Source: Cylindrobasidium torrendii FP15055 ss-10
Lineage: Eukaryota > Basidiomycota > Agaricomycetes > Agaricales > Physalacriaceae
DNA: 64,000 bases
Assembly: GCA_000934385.1 (NCBI GenBank)
Contig: KN880445.1
Span: forward strand, 124,001-188,000
Direction of reading: 5' to 3'
Shown piece by piece: positions 46,606 through 58,283 of the stretch. Each line of letters begins with the position of its first letter. Within the stretch, counting starts at the first letter, position 1. The notes below the pieces were generated by a model, which worked only from the letters and a program-made list of their open reading frames with translations, was not told the origin of the DNA and did not search any database. The translations under genes were made by a program, and so were the position numbers.

Positions 46606-47967
46606 ATGGACAAGGTTCCCAACGACGTCCTTCTCGAGATCTTCAGGGCTGTGTTCACGGTACGCAATGGACGGATCGTTATAGGCCTCAAAGACAGGCG
46701 CTGGGTCCTCGCAGCTGTATGCCGTCGGTGGAGGTCCCTCATTTTTGACACGCCTACGTTCTGGAAAAGCATACAGATTCTTTCCGTGTCCTGCTGTAAG
46801 CCTTCTACAGGACCAGCACTTGAGGAAATACTACTCCGAAGTGGTAACTTGCCGATCACCGTGCACCTTGGTCAGAGGCAATGCCCTCTTTCCGCATATG
46901 CAAAGACAGTCTTGACTGCAAGCGTCGAACGATGGAGCTCATTTGTCATTTATGGCCAAGATGATCAAACAGAGGAATTTCTTGGAGATTTTGGGTTTCC
47001 GCGGCCTCTGCCGCGGTTGCAGCAGGTCGAAATCGAAATCGAAGTCAGTTGTGACAATAGGACGTTCGACGTCGTGAAGTACCTTCGGCCGTTTGTCAGG
47101 TGTGCAGGCCTGAAGAAACTCTCTATCCGTGCGGTACCTGAGCAAACGGTGTTGCCGTCGTGGTACGAACTTGAATGTTCCTCCTTTAATGTTGCAGGCT
47201 TAGGTTTTCCTTGGGGACGGCTTGTCCAATTGGCACTGTACGCGCCGATGGTCACTCAAAACGTCTTGGATGTCTTGCGAGCCTGTGTGCGTCTGGAGCG
47301 CTTGGAACTCGGCTGGAGACTAATCGAAACCGGCGAGGACACATACGCGATTCCGCCGGTGTCGCTCCCACGCTTGCTAACGCTGGATGCCTTGAACCTA
47401 CTGTCGTTTTCTGTCCTTTCCAACATGCGCTTCCCAAATCTTGTAGATCTTTGCACTTTTGCCCACGGAGGCATGTTGGCGTCACTCTTAGAAATCTCGC
47501 CGTTACTTGCCCTCCGCACCCTTCGGCTCCGGCACCTACCCCTACCTATCTCTGAGGATGACCTCGGCGAGTCCTCTTTTGACGCTATGACCTCTCTTCC
47601 TTCCCTGAAAACCATCGAATTCAGATCTGACGTGGACTCGCTACCTTTCATCGTCAACAAACTTGTTTCTTTGGCCCCGAAACTGCATCTCAAGACCATT
47701 CGCCTTGTGCATAAATCGGAGGCGCCAATGACTTCGGAACTCTGCCAGAATGCGACAATGGTGGACAATGTCGAGGCTCTTGTGGCCGGCTTTCTCGCTG
47801 TGGAGAAGAGGACTCTGAAGCTTGTTGTACTTGATTTCAGAAAGTTCAAGCTGTCATCTGATCCTTTACGGCGACCTACAAGGGCACTTAGAAAAACCCC
47901 TCTATTGCGACGTCTAGTGGCATTCAAGGGACAAGTAACAGTTGCAGTATTCCTGCAATCGAAGTAG
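46606..47967 (+). CDS. F-box protein (paralogue of the gene at 50.1 kb)
   Basis: Single exon, 453 aa. The F-box starts at once: MDKVPNDVLLEIFRAVF, then WVLAAVCRRWRSLIFDTPTFW. The body is LRR-like and matches the product of the gene at 50135-51945 in order: LPITVHL with LPISVLV, FPWGRLVQLALYAPM with FPWTQLTQLDIDVPI, LVSLAPKLHLKTIRL with LVALAPKLLHLKSIFL, and VDNVEALV with VDNVRVLV. It lacks the ~130-residue N-terminal extension of its partner. It is likely an SCF adaptor; the target is unknown. The start was chosen by the F-box; no upstream in-frame Met is needed. Confidence 0.82.
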   Translation: MDKVPNDVLLEIFRAVFTVRNGRIVIGLKDRRWVLAAVCRRWRSLIFDTPTFWKSIQILSVSCCKPSTGPALEEILLRSGNLPITVHLGQRQCPLSAYAKTVLTASVERWSSFVIYGQDDQTEEFLGDFGFPRPLPRLQQVEIEIEVSCDNRTFDVVKYLRPFVRCAGLKKLSIRAVPEQTVLPSWYELECSSFNVAGLGFPWGRLVQLALYAPMVTQNVLDVLRACVRLERLELGWRLIETGEDTYAIPPVSLPRLLTLDALNLLSFSVLSNMRFPNLVDLCTFAHGGMLASLLEISPLLALRTLRLRHLPLPISEDDLGESSFDAMTSLPSLKTIEFRSDVDSLPFIVNKLVSLAPKLHLKTIRLVHKSEAPMTSELCQNATMVDNVEALVAGFLAVEKRTLKLVVLDFRKFKLSSDPLRRPTRALRKTPLLRRLVAFKGQVTVAVFLQSK

Positions 47968-50134
47968 CCGTATACTTGGTAGAGCATCCATTCCGTCCAA
48001 GACCTTTATCGCTGTGTGGTTTTTCGCTATATCACAGAACCTCACAAGACACAAGGAAAATACCGCAGTGAAGGAGAGAAACTCATGCGCAGGACTCCGT
48101 ATGATTCAAAGAGGTTTTATTGGTATATGTTAACCTCTAATCTTTAATGTTACATACTAGTGTCTTACTCGCCAAATCAAAGCCGTCTGGGCCCGTGCGC
48201 CGATCGCGCTTCGCACTTGATATAAAATTCCAGAAAGGCACAGATCTGTGATCGGCAGGCCAGCGAACGGCGGACAAGGCGGCGGACATTCAGATTTGTC
48301 TATCAATTGGCTATGCAGTAGCCATTGTACATAAAAACGAAAGCCTTTCTTATTTGCGCGCACAATAGCCCGAGGCGACGTCGGCATCGGCGTCAAATTT
48401 GAGAGCGATCCGGCCCGATCAGCCGGAACTATCGCCTCCTGGCCCTCTCCACGCTGAACAATGCTAAGAATTTCATGCAATCCTCTCGCGTTGTGTGTGT
48501 ACAAGACGTTAGTGGACATGGAATGATTCTCAGTGAGGATTATGGGCGCTGGTTATCTCATTTAACTGGGCGTCAGAAATTATTGTTGTATTCAGCTGAA
48601 TACCGTACCTACAAATGCATATGCTGTTGGCTATATACCACCACAAGACGCCCAATGCTTTCGACGCCGCTTGCATACCTGCACCCCCGATTAGAACTCG
48701 TGTGCCCAACTGTACAGACCTGTGCCACCCACCGCATTCTACGAGTGAGTGACAAGTCAAGTCTGGCGCGCAATCGGTTGCCACTGTCGCAAAGAGCTCA
48801 CGCATAGTCTTGATTTGCGATGCTGTATTGTAGCTATAGTCTATTGGTGGGTCAGAAAAGGCGGTGGGGCACAACATGAAGCGCACCGAGCAGAGCGGAC
48901 ACATCATTGATCCTGGCCCTATCCAACTTGTCGCCCCCGCCCTACTATTCTTGCCAATATAGTCTATTGCATCTGTTGTAGAGCCCTTTGCATCCTTCAG
49001 AGCAAGCAGAGTATGGAGGCGAGGGATTGAACCGGTCCAACATGGTGGGGAGAAGATAAGATTGAAACGCCTTGAACTGCACTGTCAAGAAGAAGTCACG
49101 CTCTCATATTATCCATTATACCGTCCCGGTGAACGGTATGCAAAAACTGACCCAGCTAACACACTGCACTACTATCCCAGTACCTACATGTAGTCTCTCG
49201 AGTTAGTTAGCTTGAAATCACCTTGAAGTGTATTACAATTTATAGAATGTTCTTTCATCTTGTCCTCGATATATATCAAAGGTTTCACGGTTTCTGCACC
49301 GTTTCTACATCTGCTTGCTTGGTATACCTTACCCTACAATGCATAGGTAGCTGTACATGAGTTTTCAAACGAAATTAAAAAATCCGCCGCTGTCCGCTGT
49401 CCGCCGTTCTGCCGATCACAGATCTGTTCCGCCCTCTAAAATTCCGCCATCGTCGACGTTAACCTCCATCTTTGTGCTCGGGTATTACTGTCGTCAGTGA
49501 GGTCACGACCGAGACACAGTCATTTTGCTGATTGCAAATTATAAATCCGAACCCGTCTATTAGCTTCGGCTATTAGCAATTTTTGGAAACCACTTAGTAC
49601 TACTCCTAGTCTATTATGCCAAGGAGGATTGGTGCAATGTGCATCTGCAATTTTCATACAAGTTCACTTTCCAAACTGCTGTTCTCTGATTTTCCATATG
49701 TCCGTGTGTTGATCCTTTGTCAAGTAGGATAGGATAGGATTGATTGGATACAGACAAGGTTTAAGCAAAGGAAGTGAATGCCTATTTTCGGTCCTTACTT
49801 GTTTCCTTGCTGTAAGTGTTTGGATGAAGCTTGATCTTGAACTCCGTTATCGTGAACCGATTGAGAACAATCATGTTAAAAGTACACTGGGAGCTTGGAC
49901 AAAGGAGAACAGACCATGAGTCCATATTGTGGTCCTACAGCAATGGCATTTCTCGTGCTATTATCATAATTGTTTGCAAGATAATGACCAAGCCAAGACC
50001 AAACAGCGAGAGAAAGGCCAGTGGGCCGTACAAAGGTCACTTCGATCGCGGTCGCAGGGATCGGACCGACATCGTATAAAAGCCTGCATCGACAATCTAC
50101 ATTACACCCCATCAGCACCATTTTCATCCAAATC
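47968..50134. other. 2.2 kb between two paralogous F-box genes
   Basis: No protein gene is supported. The centre is bounded by inverted repeats (listed separately). Short frames occur (for example 48157-48519 minus and 48530-48907 minus) without recognisable content. Confidence 0.45.
48223..49445. mobile_element. Possible non-autonomous DNA element bounded by inverted repeats
   Basis: Left arm 48223-48290 and right arm 49381-49445 are imperfect reverse complements. ACAGATCTGTGATCGGCAG at 48240-48258 is matched by CTGCCGATCACAGATCTGT at 49409-49427, and GGCGGACA/GGCGGCGGA blocks lie further inside on both sides. AAAATTCC lies near each outer end. The inside is about 1.1 kb and shows no transposase. 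Exact ends and target duplication could not be fixed, so the element class is open. Confidence 0.5.
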
Positions 50135-51945
50135 ATGGAAAGCAAGGCTACCATAGGTGAGTGTACTGGCAGACATTTGTGGGGATGCTTCAACCATTTC
50201 ATTTTGCAGATCAAATTATGGCAGTTGCTTTGCTACCGGCATACGCCTTTCACCCAACGCTGCATCCCATGCTTGAGCCAGCCTTGCATCAACCGTTTCA
50301 GACATTCCTACGTTACCCGTGGTCGTTCCGCCCTTCAGAGACCCCATTCTTGTGCAATACCGTCCAAGAGTTCATCTTTGGTCTAGAAATTGCCATTGAC
50401 GAGATCGAGAATCACGCAGCCTCCATCAGACCTTCTACACCTGTCTCAGAAGAATATCTGCATCACCTCGCGTCTCAGAGGGATGAATGCAGTAGTCTTG
50501 TTTGCAAGTATCGCTCGTTCTTCACGCTCATCGACAAACTTCCAAACGATGTCTTGCTCGAAATCTTCCGGTTCTTATTTGGTAATCAAATAAGTAGCTG
50601 GACAATGATATGTGATGACTTATGCGACACACCGTGGACTCTGGCAGGTGTGTGCCGTCGATGGAGGGACATTGTATTGCATACACCTGGTCTTTGGCAG
50701 CACATAATTGTTTACGAAAGCCCCCCCGACTCTGACAGGTCTATCGCGCCAATACTCAGAGCCACACTCGGCCAGAGCGGTGAGCTTCCGATATCTGTGT
50801 TGGTTGATCAAGCCAACAGTGCGAACGTCTTCCGCTTGAACCCGCCTACGTGTACAGCATTGATAGCGAGCACTGACCGATGGCAATCTTTTAGCATTCG
50901 GTTACGGGATAAAGAGGAAGACTTCGATTGTTTTGAATTTCCGCGCTCCATGCCGCAGCTCCAGCGTCTCAATATTCGTGTCCACTGCGAGCGTAAGAAA
51001 TTCAACCTTTCGACCTACATCCAGCTTTTTGTTGACTGTCCACGCTTGGAATATTTCAAGATTCGTGCGCGCTCCGAGGAGTGGACGCAACATTATGACT
51101 CCGGATGGGACGATTTTTTCCGCTTTGACGTCGAAACTGTGAATTTCCCGTGGACGCAACTCACTCAGCTCGACATCGACGTGCCAATTACCATTCGTGA
51201 CTACTTGAAAATCTTGCGGGCATGCTCTCATCTTCAAACGTTGGCACTTGGAGAACCGTATTGTGTAACCATGGATGATACAGAAGCAATTCAACCGGTG
51301 TCACTCCCGTTCTTGACCAGCTTGGATGCGATCCAGTCAACACCGAATATGCTATCTAAGCTCCGTTGCGAACGTCTCGTAGAGCTCAGCTCATGGTTTT
51401 GGCTGAGCCACCCTCGAGGATTATTGTCATCGCTCCTAGAACATTCGCCGCTTTCCGCCCTCCGCGTCCTTCGTATTGTCACTGTAACGGACCCATCGGA
51501 GGACCTCGGTGATTTAGATTCGTTGGATGCAATCACCTCACTCGAATCGCTCGAAGTGATTGAAATAGAGCTTTCCTGTGACTCCCTCTGCGCTGTTGTC
51601 CAAAAACTCGTTGCTCTGGCACCTAAATTGTTGCACCTCAAGTCCATCTTTCTATGCGAGCCCGACACGGAGTACGATAGCTCGAAGGAAGCTGGTGAAC
51701 GGGTTCTGGAACTCTCTGAAATCGCCGCGGTAGTCGACAATGTTCGTGTCCTGGTAGACGCTCTCTGGAACATGGAAGATAGGAAACTGCAATGTTTTGG
51801 ATTCATTTTGGGTGGGACTCAGGCTGAACGACGAGAATGCTTTTCGGAGGTCCCGATGCTGAGCCGGCTTCATAGAACTCCTCTCCTCAAACGTCTTGCA
51901 GCATATCCAGAATTGAAAATCGAGCTCTGGATTTCGCAAGCCTAG
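50135..51945 (+). CDS. F-box protein with N-terminal extension
   Basis: Exon 1 is 22 bases (50135-50156, MESKATI) and exon 2 is 50210-51945; together 1758 nt, 585 aa. The first ~130 residues are a lead region with a coiled-coil-like stretch (IAIDEIENHAASIRP, YLHHLASQRDECSSLV). Then comes the F-box: IDKLPNDVLLEIFRFLFG, WTLAGVCRRWRDIVLHTPGLW. The LRR-like body pairs with the F-box protein at 46606-47967 along its length, so the two are duplicates. Extensions of this kind before the F-box are common in Agaricomycete families. The start was chosen because the GTGAGT donor at 50157 gives an open join; otherwise an internal Met at 50161 or 50218 would be used. Confidence 0.82.
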
Positions 51946-52106
51946 AAAGTTGCGACGCTATATTTGGTATATTTGTAATCAATGAAAGCTTGCCTATTAT
52001 ATCCCTTTGATGCGTTCGTGCAAATACGCCGTTTACTGAGAAAATCACTACGTGACCTTGCGGGCTCTGTGGGAGAAAACCACTCTATTGTACAAGTACT
52101 TGTTAT

Positions 52107-54480
52107 CTATTCGCCCAAAGCCCCGATCCTTCTCCAGTAAGCTATCCATAAATCAACGTCCGCCGCATCCAAGGGCTCTATTTCCCCAAGTGTCTTCGGC
52201 ATCGACTTAAACGCACTCGCGAGATCCAGCGAAGGCAGTCCAAATGCCTCTCTCGACTCCTCGCCGGCCTTCAGAGGTCGATGAATGCTCCGATAAAAGT
52301 CCATCAACGTCAACGACGTCGACGGGCGTGTCCGAATCGTCAAATCAAGCGCGGTTAACCAGTCCGTGTACTCTACCATCGGTACTCCCAACCGCCTCGC
52401 GACCGCCGAAAACAGTAATTCTGCAGGCACAGGTCGTGGATGTGCAAGATGGACAAAGGGGCGTGGACTGTGTCGTAGTTCAAGGATGGCAGCAGCAGCC
52501 TCTTGCGGACGCAGCCAGGACACGAGCTACACGGATTTCGATGTAAGACTGACGGTTTGGATAATGATGATGGTGGAAGGCCCGTACCCCTGGCGGTCGT
52601 GGGACGCACTGTGCCACTTTGGCTGAGAGAACGATGCTAGGAACCCATTCTTTGGCATTCCACGCGCCGTTGGAGCTTCCTGTTAGCTGTGATAGCCTTG
52701 CTACACTTGCACGAAGTCCGGCAGCTTTTGAAGCCTCGACGAGGATGCATTCAGCCACCCATTTCGCCTCGCAGCAGCCCAAGCCTATGGCGACGGATGG
52801 GCGGAGCAATGGCTCTTCCTGGGCACGTAGTCCTGTAGGCCAGTCTTTTTTCGATAGTAAGGGACGGTGTTCGAGAAGTTCAAATAACGTACTGTTGAAG
52901 ATACCAGCGGTGCTGCAAAAAATGACCAGCGGTGATCCCGGTATGGAGAGTGCAAAGTCGACAAGGCGTCTTGTGCCGAGAACCATGCTTTCCATTGAGG
53001 AGCACGTCGGTCCGAAGCTCGTTGGCCATGCTATCCACTTGAGTCTCCACGTAGATGCTCAATGGAATGAACGACGTACCGCAGTGGATAATACATGTTA
53101 AGCTCCCCTTTGTCTCCGTGTATACCTCTTCCTCTAGCCCAAAGTTTTCGTCGACGAGAGAACCTTCGAGCAACGATAACTTCTGCGAGTTGAGACAAGT
53201 ATAATCCATTTGCCTTTCCTTGAATGCTGCTGCCTGGCGGATATACACAGACCGATTGCCTACGGCATCTGGTCGATTGAGTGCATAGACCTTTGCGACA
53301 TCGGGGTCTCCCATGAGCTGCTCGAGGATATGGCATCCCAGAGCGCCCGTGCTCCCGGTGAGCATAACAACGCACCCGCTTGTCGACGCAGGCTCGGTAT
53401 TCTTTGGTGGGAAATGGGCAGCATATCTCGTTCGGAGCTCCTCCATCAGGGCAACGCGGCCGGAGGTCGCACTGAGAGAAACACACGTTTTACCGTGTTC
53501 TACGAGCTCCGCGATGTAATATGCAAGCTGTCGCACGCTCGGGTTGGTGTAAACGACATTGTGAGGGATGTATCGTGCGATGGGGAGGCCAAAATGATGG
53601 TGCATGACGCCGCAGATGCCGTTTCGTATGGAGACCGCTTGTATACTGCACTATTTGCATGAGTATATTGTAGCGGTGGGACGCAGGAGGGGCAGCGAAG
53701 GAAGTGTAAGACCTACGCACCTGTCGCAGCCAGCTTCAAATAGGTCGTCGTCGTCTCCGACAGCTTCAGACATATACTTGGTGACCGCTAGTCGTGGGGG
53801 CATACGAGGGTCCCATTGGCACTGCTCGGCAGGAACACTGTTTCCATTGGGAGATATGCTTGTGCGCAGGCGATCCGTCTGCTGGGCGCTCTCGCGCTCG
53901 TGGAACATGATAGCACTCGAAGAGGACGCGCGCGTGGGATCTGCTGGGTGCACAAATTCTCGCGACAGAAGACGAGCGTAAGATGGCAAGGACTGGTGAA
54001 CCACCATTGCCGGCCTGAACAAACGGCATGAGGAAGGCAGTAGTAGGGCCGAAGACGATTACGCACTGAATGAGTTGGTCTGATAGGTTCCCTTTCCATG
54101 CTCCTTACACGCACTGCAAACGAACCAAGTTCAATAGAAAGCCATTTTCAGCGCTGTAAAGAAGGTAGGTTTCTGGCTTGATGGATGGAGATATAGCTCC
54201 GCATTTGTACTGAGCGACTGCTTTGGATGACGGGAAGAAGTGAGGATATAAATCTTGGGCAAGCGGGTCCTCCTGGTGAACTTAGGTGAAGTGGGGAGGA
54301 TTAGCCGACGGTATCGGGAAATGAAAACACCTGCCTGTGCTCAGTTTGAGGGTGTGATCCCATCAATCCGGCCCTTGTACCGCCACGGAGTAGGCTCAGT
54401 TCGACCGTGGGCGCCATTGCTTGTCGTGTTCATGCACTTCTCGCCGTCAACGTCTGTGGTCATATCCAAGGCGCTAAGCA
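52107..54480 (-). pseudogene. Decayed NRPS-like (adenylation-thiolation-reductase) gene
   Basis: The C-terminal part reads well. A carrier domain has the phosphopantetheine Ser (FEAGCDSIQAVSIRNG, split by an intron near 53660-53720), followed by a thioester-reductase domain with the NADP loop TGSTGALGCHILEQL, CIIHCAWPTSFGP after splicing, and LVIFCSTAGIF. The end at 52107 is normal for the family. Two faults stand out. The catalytic YxxxK Tyr is replaced: the motif reads GLGCCEAKWVAE where GYxxSKW is expected. And the adenylation domain is almost absent: only tail fragments remain (WRYKGRID at 54363-54386; HTLKLSTG and IQCVIVFG pieces) in different frames. It looks like a relic of an aryl- or amino-acid-reductase gene. 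A shortened carrier-reductase protein may still be made. Confidence 0.65.
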
Positions 54481-55634
54481 GAGTCAGCCAACCTCACAAC
54501 CTCATGTATGTACCTCATCTTTGAAGCCCAATATACCTGCAAAATGGTCGGTATGGGTGCTAACACCTGAGAAACAGTCACTAAAAACTTTTATAGACTC
54601 TGTAATGGTTCAAATAGAAGGTTGTTGTTGTCGGAATCGATCCAGCGGCGTGGGCTGACTAGATGGAAATCGTGTTAAGTGGCCAGACTTCGTTTGGACT
54701 TCACCGCGAAAATGAGTGTCTCTATGTACACCTTGGGGCACAGTGCACTTCTCTAGTCAGTTCTAGTCCAGAAGCAGCTGCCATTGCAACCCCTGGAAGT
54801 TGTGTATGTGTTGACTTTGAAGTGTTAGCCGGGCTGAACGAACCACTAGCGAATCGTTCGAACTCTAACTTGAGAGCGACTCGAGCGCTGATTCTTTCTA
54901 GAGCGTTGGCGCCCACGGCTGATTGCTGCATGCCGAGGAATGCATGGGCCTTTACTGACTCACAGCCAACAAGTAGACAACTCATAAATGAGTGTAAGAA
55001 GAGAACGCTGCCAGTGGTATAGTGTCAATGGCTTTTATGCGCAAAAAGTGCTTTCCATTGTATCGATTGAGATACGAAAACTCATTCAAGTAGATCTCAG
55101 AGGGCTTTTATGATCTTCGAGTAGTTCGAGTTTGGATACGACATAATCTATGAAAACATCAGGCGCAATGTAAAGGTGCAAACCGGGCGACGCTCCCTAC
55201 CAAATGCTTTAACGCTGGAGCTGAACATGACTTCCCGCGGACCACGGGCCCTACAACGGGCCTTGGTGAACAGCTATGCTGTAGTAAAAGAAAGAGACGC
55301 TAAGTGTGCAACCTCGCGCGAGCTTACACATTCCATGCGTGTATTTGAAGATTGTTTGAAGACGTATCGGATTCGAGGAATCCCAAAGAGTGAAGTCATG
55401 GTGACCGGGAAATCAATCATAGACGAAGAGCTTGTACACTCTGTGCGTGTGTGGCTCAGTAATGCCTAGGAAGGCGTCTTGAGGTGGGGAAGTGGATACA
55501 AGATCTGTCGTGAGGTCCAGCATAGCATAGGCGGGCATACATTGCATGAAGCGTGGATGAGAAATAAAGACGGGAGGGCAATCATACAACGACAAGGATG
55601 GGATACACATATCTCTGGCAAGCTCTGTCATTCT
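54481..55634. other. 1.15 kb, no supported gene
   Basis: Where the missing adenylation domain would be expected, no A-domain core motif (SGTTGxPK, YGxTE) can be read in any minus-strand frame. Short frames on both strands have no recognisable content. Confidence 0.45.
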
Positions 55635-56246
55635 TTACCGGCCACCCTTTCCACCCTTCATTTGCTGCTTCGACACTTTAGGTGCCGAGGAGCCTGCGGG
55701 ACGTGCAGCCTAGCAAGAGGTGAGCTTTGGGGTAGTACACGATGAATAGGAACGCACCTTGGGCTTCTTGGCCTCCTTCTCCTTCTTCTCTGCCTTGGCC
55801 TTCGCGATGGCATTCTGGCGGGTTGCAGTGCGGGCAGCTGCGGTTTGGTTGCGCTTGGCGGCGATGGCGGCGAGGTCAGCACCAACGATACCACGCTGGT
55901 GCTTCACGTTCTTGCGCGACCTCTTCTTGGCGACCTCCTCCGTGATACCCTTCTTGTGCATGCGGCGGTACACTTGCGTCCAAGCGATCTTGCGGGGGTT
56001 CTTGCGCTGGAGGAAGAGGGACGCATTTTTGGAGCTCGCGAAGCGGAAGACCTATCCAGCGGTCAATTTCGGCGATACTTGGGGTAGAGGGCGGAGGGCG
56101 CACTTTGCTGTCGCCGCGGACGAAAAGCTTGCCCTTGGAGGGGTAGATCTTGTAGCCAGAGAATGAGTCGATCTCAACCTTCTACACTCCCAATGGAACG
56201 CGTCAGAAATCACTGCACATCGCTTGGAACACCATGGACGCACCAT
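55635..56246 (-). CDS. RPL24: 60S ribosomal protein L24 (eL24)
   Basis: Large-subunit ribosomal protein, 149 aa. Coding begins with a lone ATG exon (56244-56246) followed directly by a GTGCGT intron, a layout common in fungal ribosomal protein genes. Exon 2 continues KVEIDSFSGYKIYPSKGKLFVRGDSK, then VFRFASSKNASLFLQRKNPRKIAWT, HKKGITEEVAKKRSRKNVKHQR and a Lys/Ala-rich tail ending MKGGKGGR. A short last exon supplies the tail after a 48-nt intron. The fungal form lacks the zinc-binding cysteines seen in archaeal L24e. Transcription is expected to be strong and growth-linked. Confidence 0.96.
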
Positions 56247-57259
56247 CTGTATGCACACAACAGGGAAGAGGGGGGGATATTCAGTCAGCTCTTGGGTCCA
56301 TCGTGGTAATGCCCTCTGCTTCATCCGAGCGCTATCTGTCCCATCCAGCCCTTATTCTCCATCGTTTGCCACGGTATCGGTACCGTCGTATAGCCAGACA
56401 TCCACAGAACGCGCTCGGACGGCGCTCGGGCAGCAGTTGGTGCTCACCTTGAGGGAAAATTGGCGGTGTGGCGGGTGACCGGAGAAGTTTTGTCCTCATC
56501 CCTATTTGGACACGCTCGATCAGTCTCTACGCCACACGTTTACCCATCTTAGCACCTCACCTCAACGTACCCCCATTATATTCTCTATATTCATGCCGAT
56601 GCTGATGATGTTCTGCATGAATGGAATATTTAACGCGTGTATGTGTACTCAACTAACGACTGTAACACATAAGGATATCTCGAGCTGTAAATTTCGGTAA
56701 GTACTTGCATTTCACGTTGGGCGTCGGCACGCCTCGCCAGCGCTAGCCACAATATACTTTCTACCGTCTTCAAGACGTTCCACGTTGCTTTCCGCCGCTC
56801 ATGATCCGTGTGTTATTCGGAATGAGTCTGTCCTTCACCCAAGAAATTGCTCGTCTGGGACAACATTAAACACTGCTACTTACATGTAACGCACTTGTAC
56901 TCCCCGCTCCATGAATGAAGCATTGCTCTCACAAGACCCCCTAGGTACATAACCTGCGATATCCAGTCATTATATCGCCCGTCCTTTTCTGGGCGAAGTG
57001 TAGACGAAGAAACATGCATGTGAGCTACTACATTGAGTTGATGAGCGTTCACCTTGTTTCTGTTGCTCCGAAAAGTACAGACAAGGATTGAATCCAAAAT
57101 TAAATCGTTGATGACATTAATGACCACAGAACATTGTTGGCCACCGTGTAAGGCGTAGTAGAATAAATGTGAAAATGAATCTCTTCAGAAAACGTGTCCT
57201 CCTTGCTCCACCCCTCCAGTCTCTTCGTGCAACCGATCCCTCAGGCCTCAACCTCCAAT
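56247..57259. other. Intergenic, RPL24 promoter and 3' flank of the secreted protein gene
   Basis: The pyrimidine-rich part next to the RPL24 start is typical of ribosomal protein promoters. The rest (56500-57250) is AT-richer with short frames only. Confidence 0.45.
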
Positions 57260-57968
57260 TTAAGCCCTGTGAACGTAGGTGTTGAGCTCATCGTAGGAAA
57301 CAGTGTCAGCCCCGTTGGCGAACGGCGCCCAGAAGTAGTCCTTCAGGAAGTCGGTAGACCTATCATCGCCATTAGCATGCATCCAGTTTCGCAAGGTAAA
57401 GAGACGCACTCAGGCAGACCGTCGGATCCAACGAGAGAAATAGTCGCATCAATGAAGGAGTTGTACTGCTCAAACGACAGGTCCACATTGACGTCGACAT
57501 CCACCTCGAGTCCCAGAACGGAGGCATAGACGTTGACGTCGAGGTCAAGCGCCGACGCGGGGTCGTAGCTCTCGTTCTTGCACTGGAAGTACTGGTTCAG
57601 GCTCTCGGGCTGTCAGAAAAAAAATCCAAGTCAGCCTCGACGAAAAAAACAATGAAACCGAGATAGTACGTACACCCCAGCAAGTCGCAGCGGCCACACA
57701 GGAGGCGGTTGCCCATGGGTTCTCGCCAGCCTCGAACGACTTCACACAGTCGTCAATCTACAGAATTTCATTGAGTCTCGCAACCAGAGTGAGTGAATAT
57801 GCAGCATACCACAGCATTGCACCCATCGAAATGCTTCATGTCGAGGTAGCCGTAGTGCTCCGAGTCCCCGAGCGTCGCACAGACGTTGACGTCGATGACA
57901 GCGCGCGCCTCGCGAGACGCAAGGGCAAAGGACACAAGGGAGGCAATGGTGGCAACGGAAGCGAGCAT
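57260..57968 (-). CDS. Secreted six-cysteine protein A (tandem paralogue)
   Basis: 180 aa after splicing three introns. The signal peptide is MLASVATIASLVSFALA. The mature part has six cysteines (residues 30, 50, 57, 73, 79, 91) in a compact N-terminal half with GCNAV, PWATASCVAAATCWGPESLNQYFQCKN, followed by an acidic Val-rich stretch (LDLDVNVYASVLGLEVDVDVNVD) and a conserved end DFLKDYFWAPF...YDELNTYVHRA. Introns fall after NAV, after CWG and inside LPES, the same places and phases as in the paralogue at 59.3-60.0 kb. The family is not assigned; small secreted proteins of this size are candidates for cell-surface or interaction roles in mushrooms. A MITE sits 316 bases upstream. Confidence 0.82.
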
Positions 57969-58067
57969 GATGATCTTCGATGAGGAAAGGCTGGAAAGAG
58001 AACTGCAAGAGGACTGTGACTTCGAGGTGGTGAAGCTGGGTGCCGTTCTCCTCAGAATCATGCTAGC

Positions 58068-58074
58068 TTTTATA
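58068..58074 (-). promoter_or_regulatory. TATA box of secreted protein gene A
   Basis: TATAAAA on the minus strand, 100 bases upstream of the start codon at 57968. Confidence 0.6.
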
Positions 58075-58283
58075 CACTGCTCACGCGCGCGGATCTCTTG
58101 TCCGCCTGTACGGCGCGCGGCGTACGGACGTCGGACGAACCAACGGAAAACGTTTTGTTGAGGCATCCGCATTCATAAAGTTCGGCAGACGCCAGTTACA
58201 TAGTTTTTAGCGAGGAAGAATTCTTCCCAACGTCGTCACTTGCAAGATGTAATGGTGCAAATCAGACTTACATAGTTACTTAG

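Noticed and set aside
49005..49080. tRNA-like or SINE-like sequence on the minus strand (GGTTCAATCC)
   Set aside because: The T arm is suggestive but there is no matching 5' acceptor half or A-box.
54663..55022. 119-codon plus-strand frame
   Set aside because: No domain, an opposing frame covers the same bases, and no splice or promoter support.
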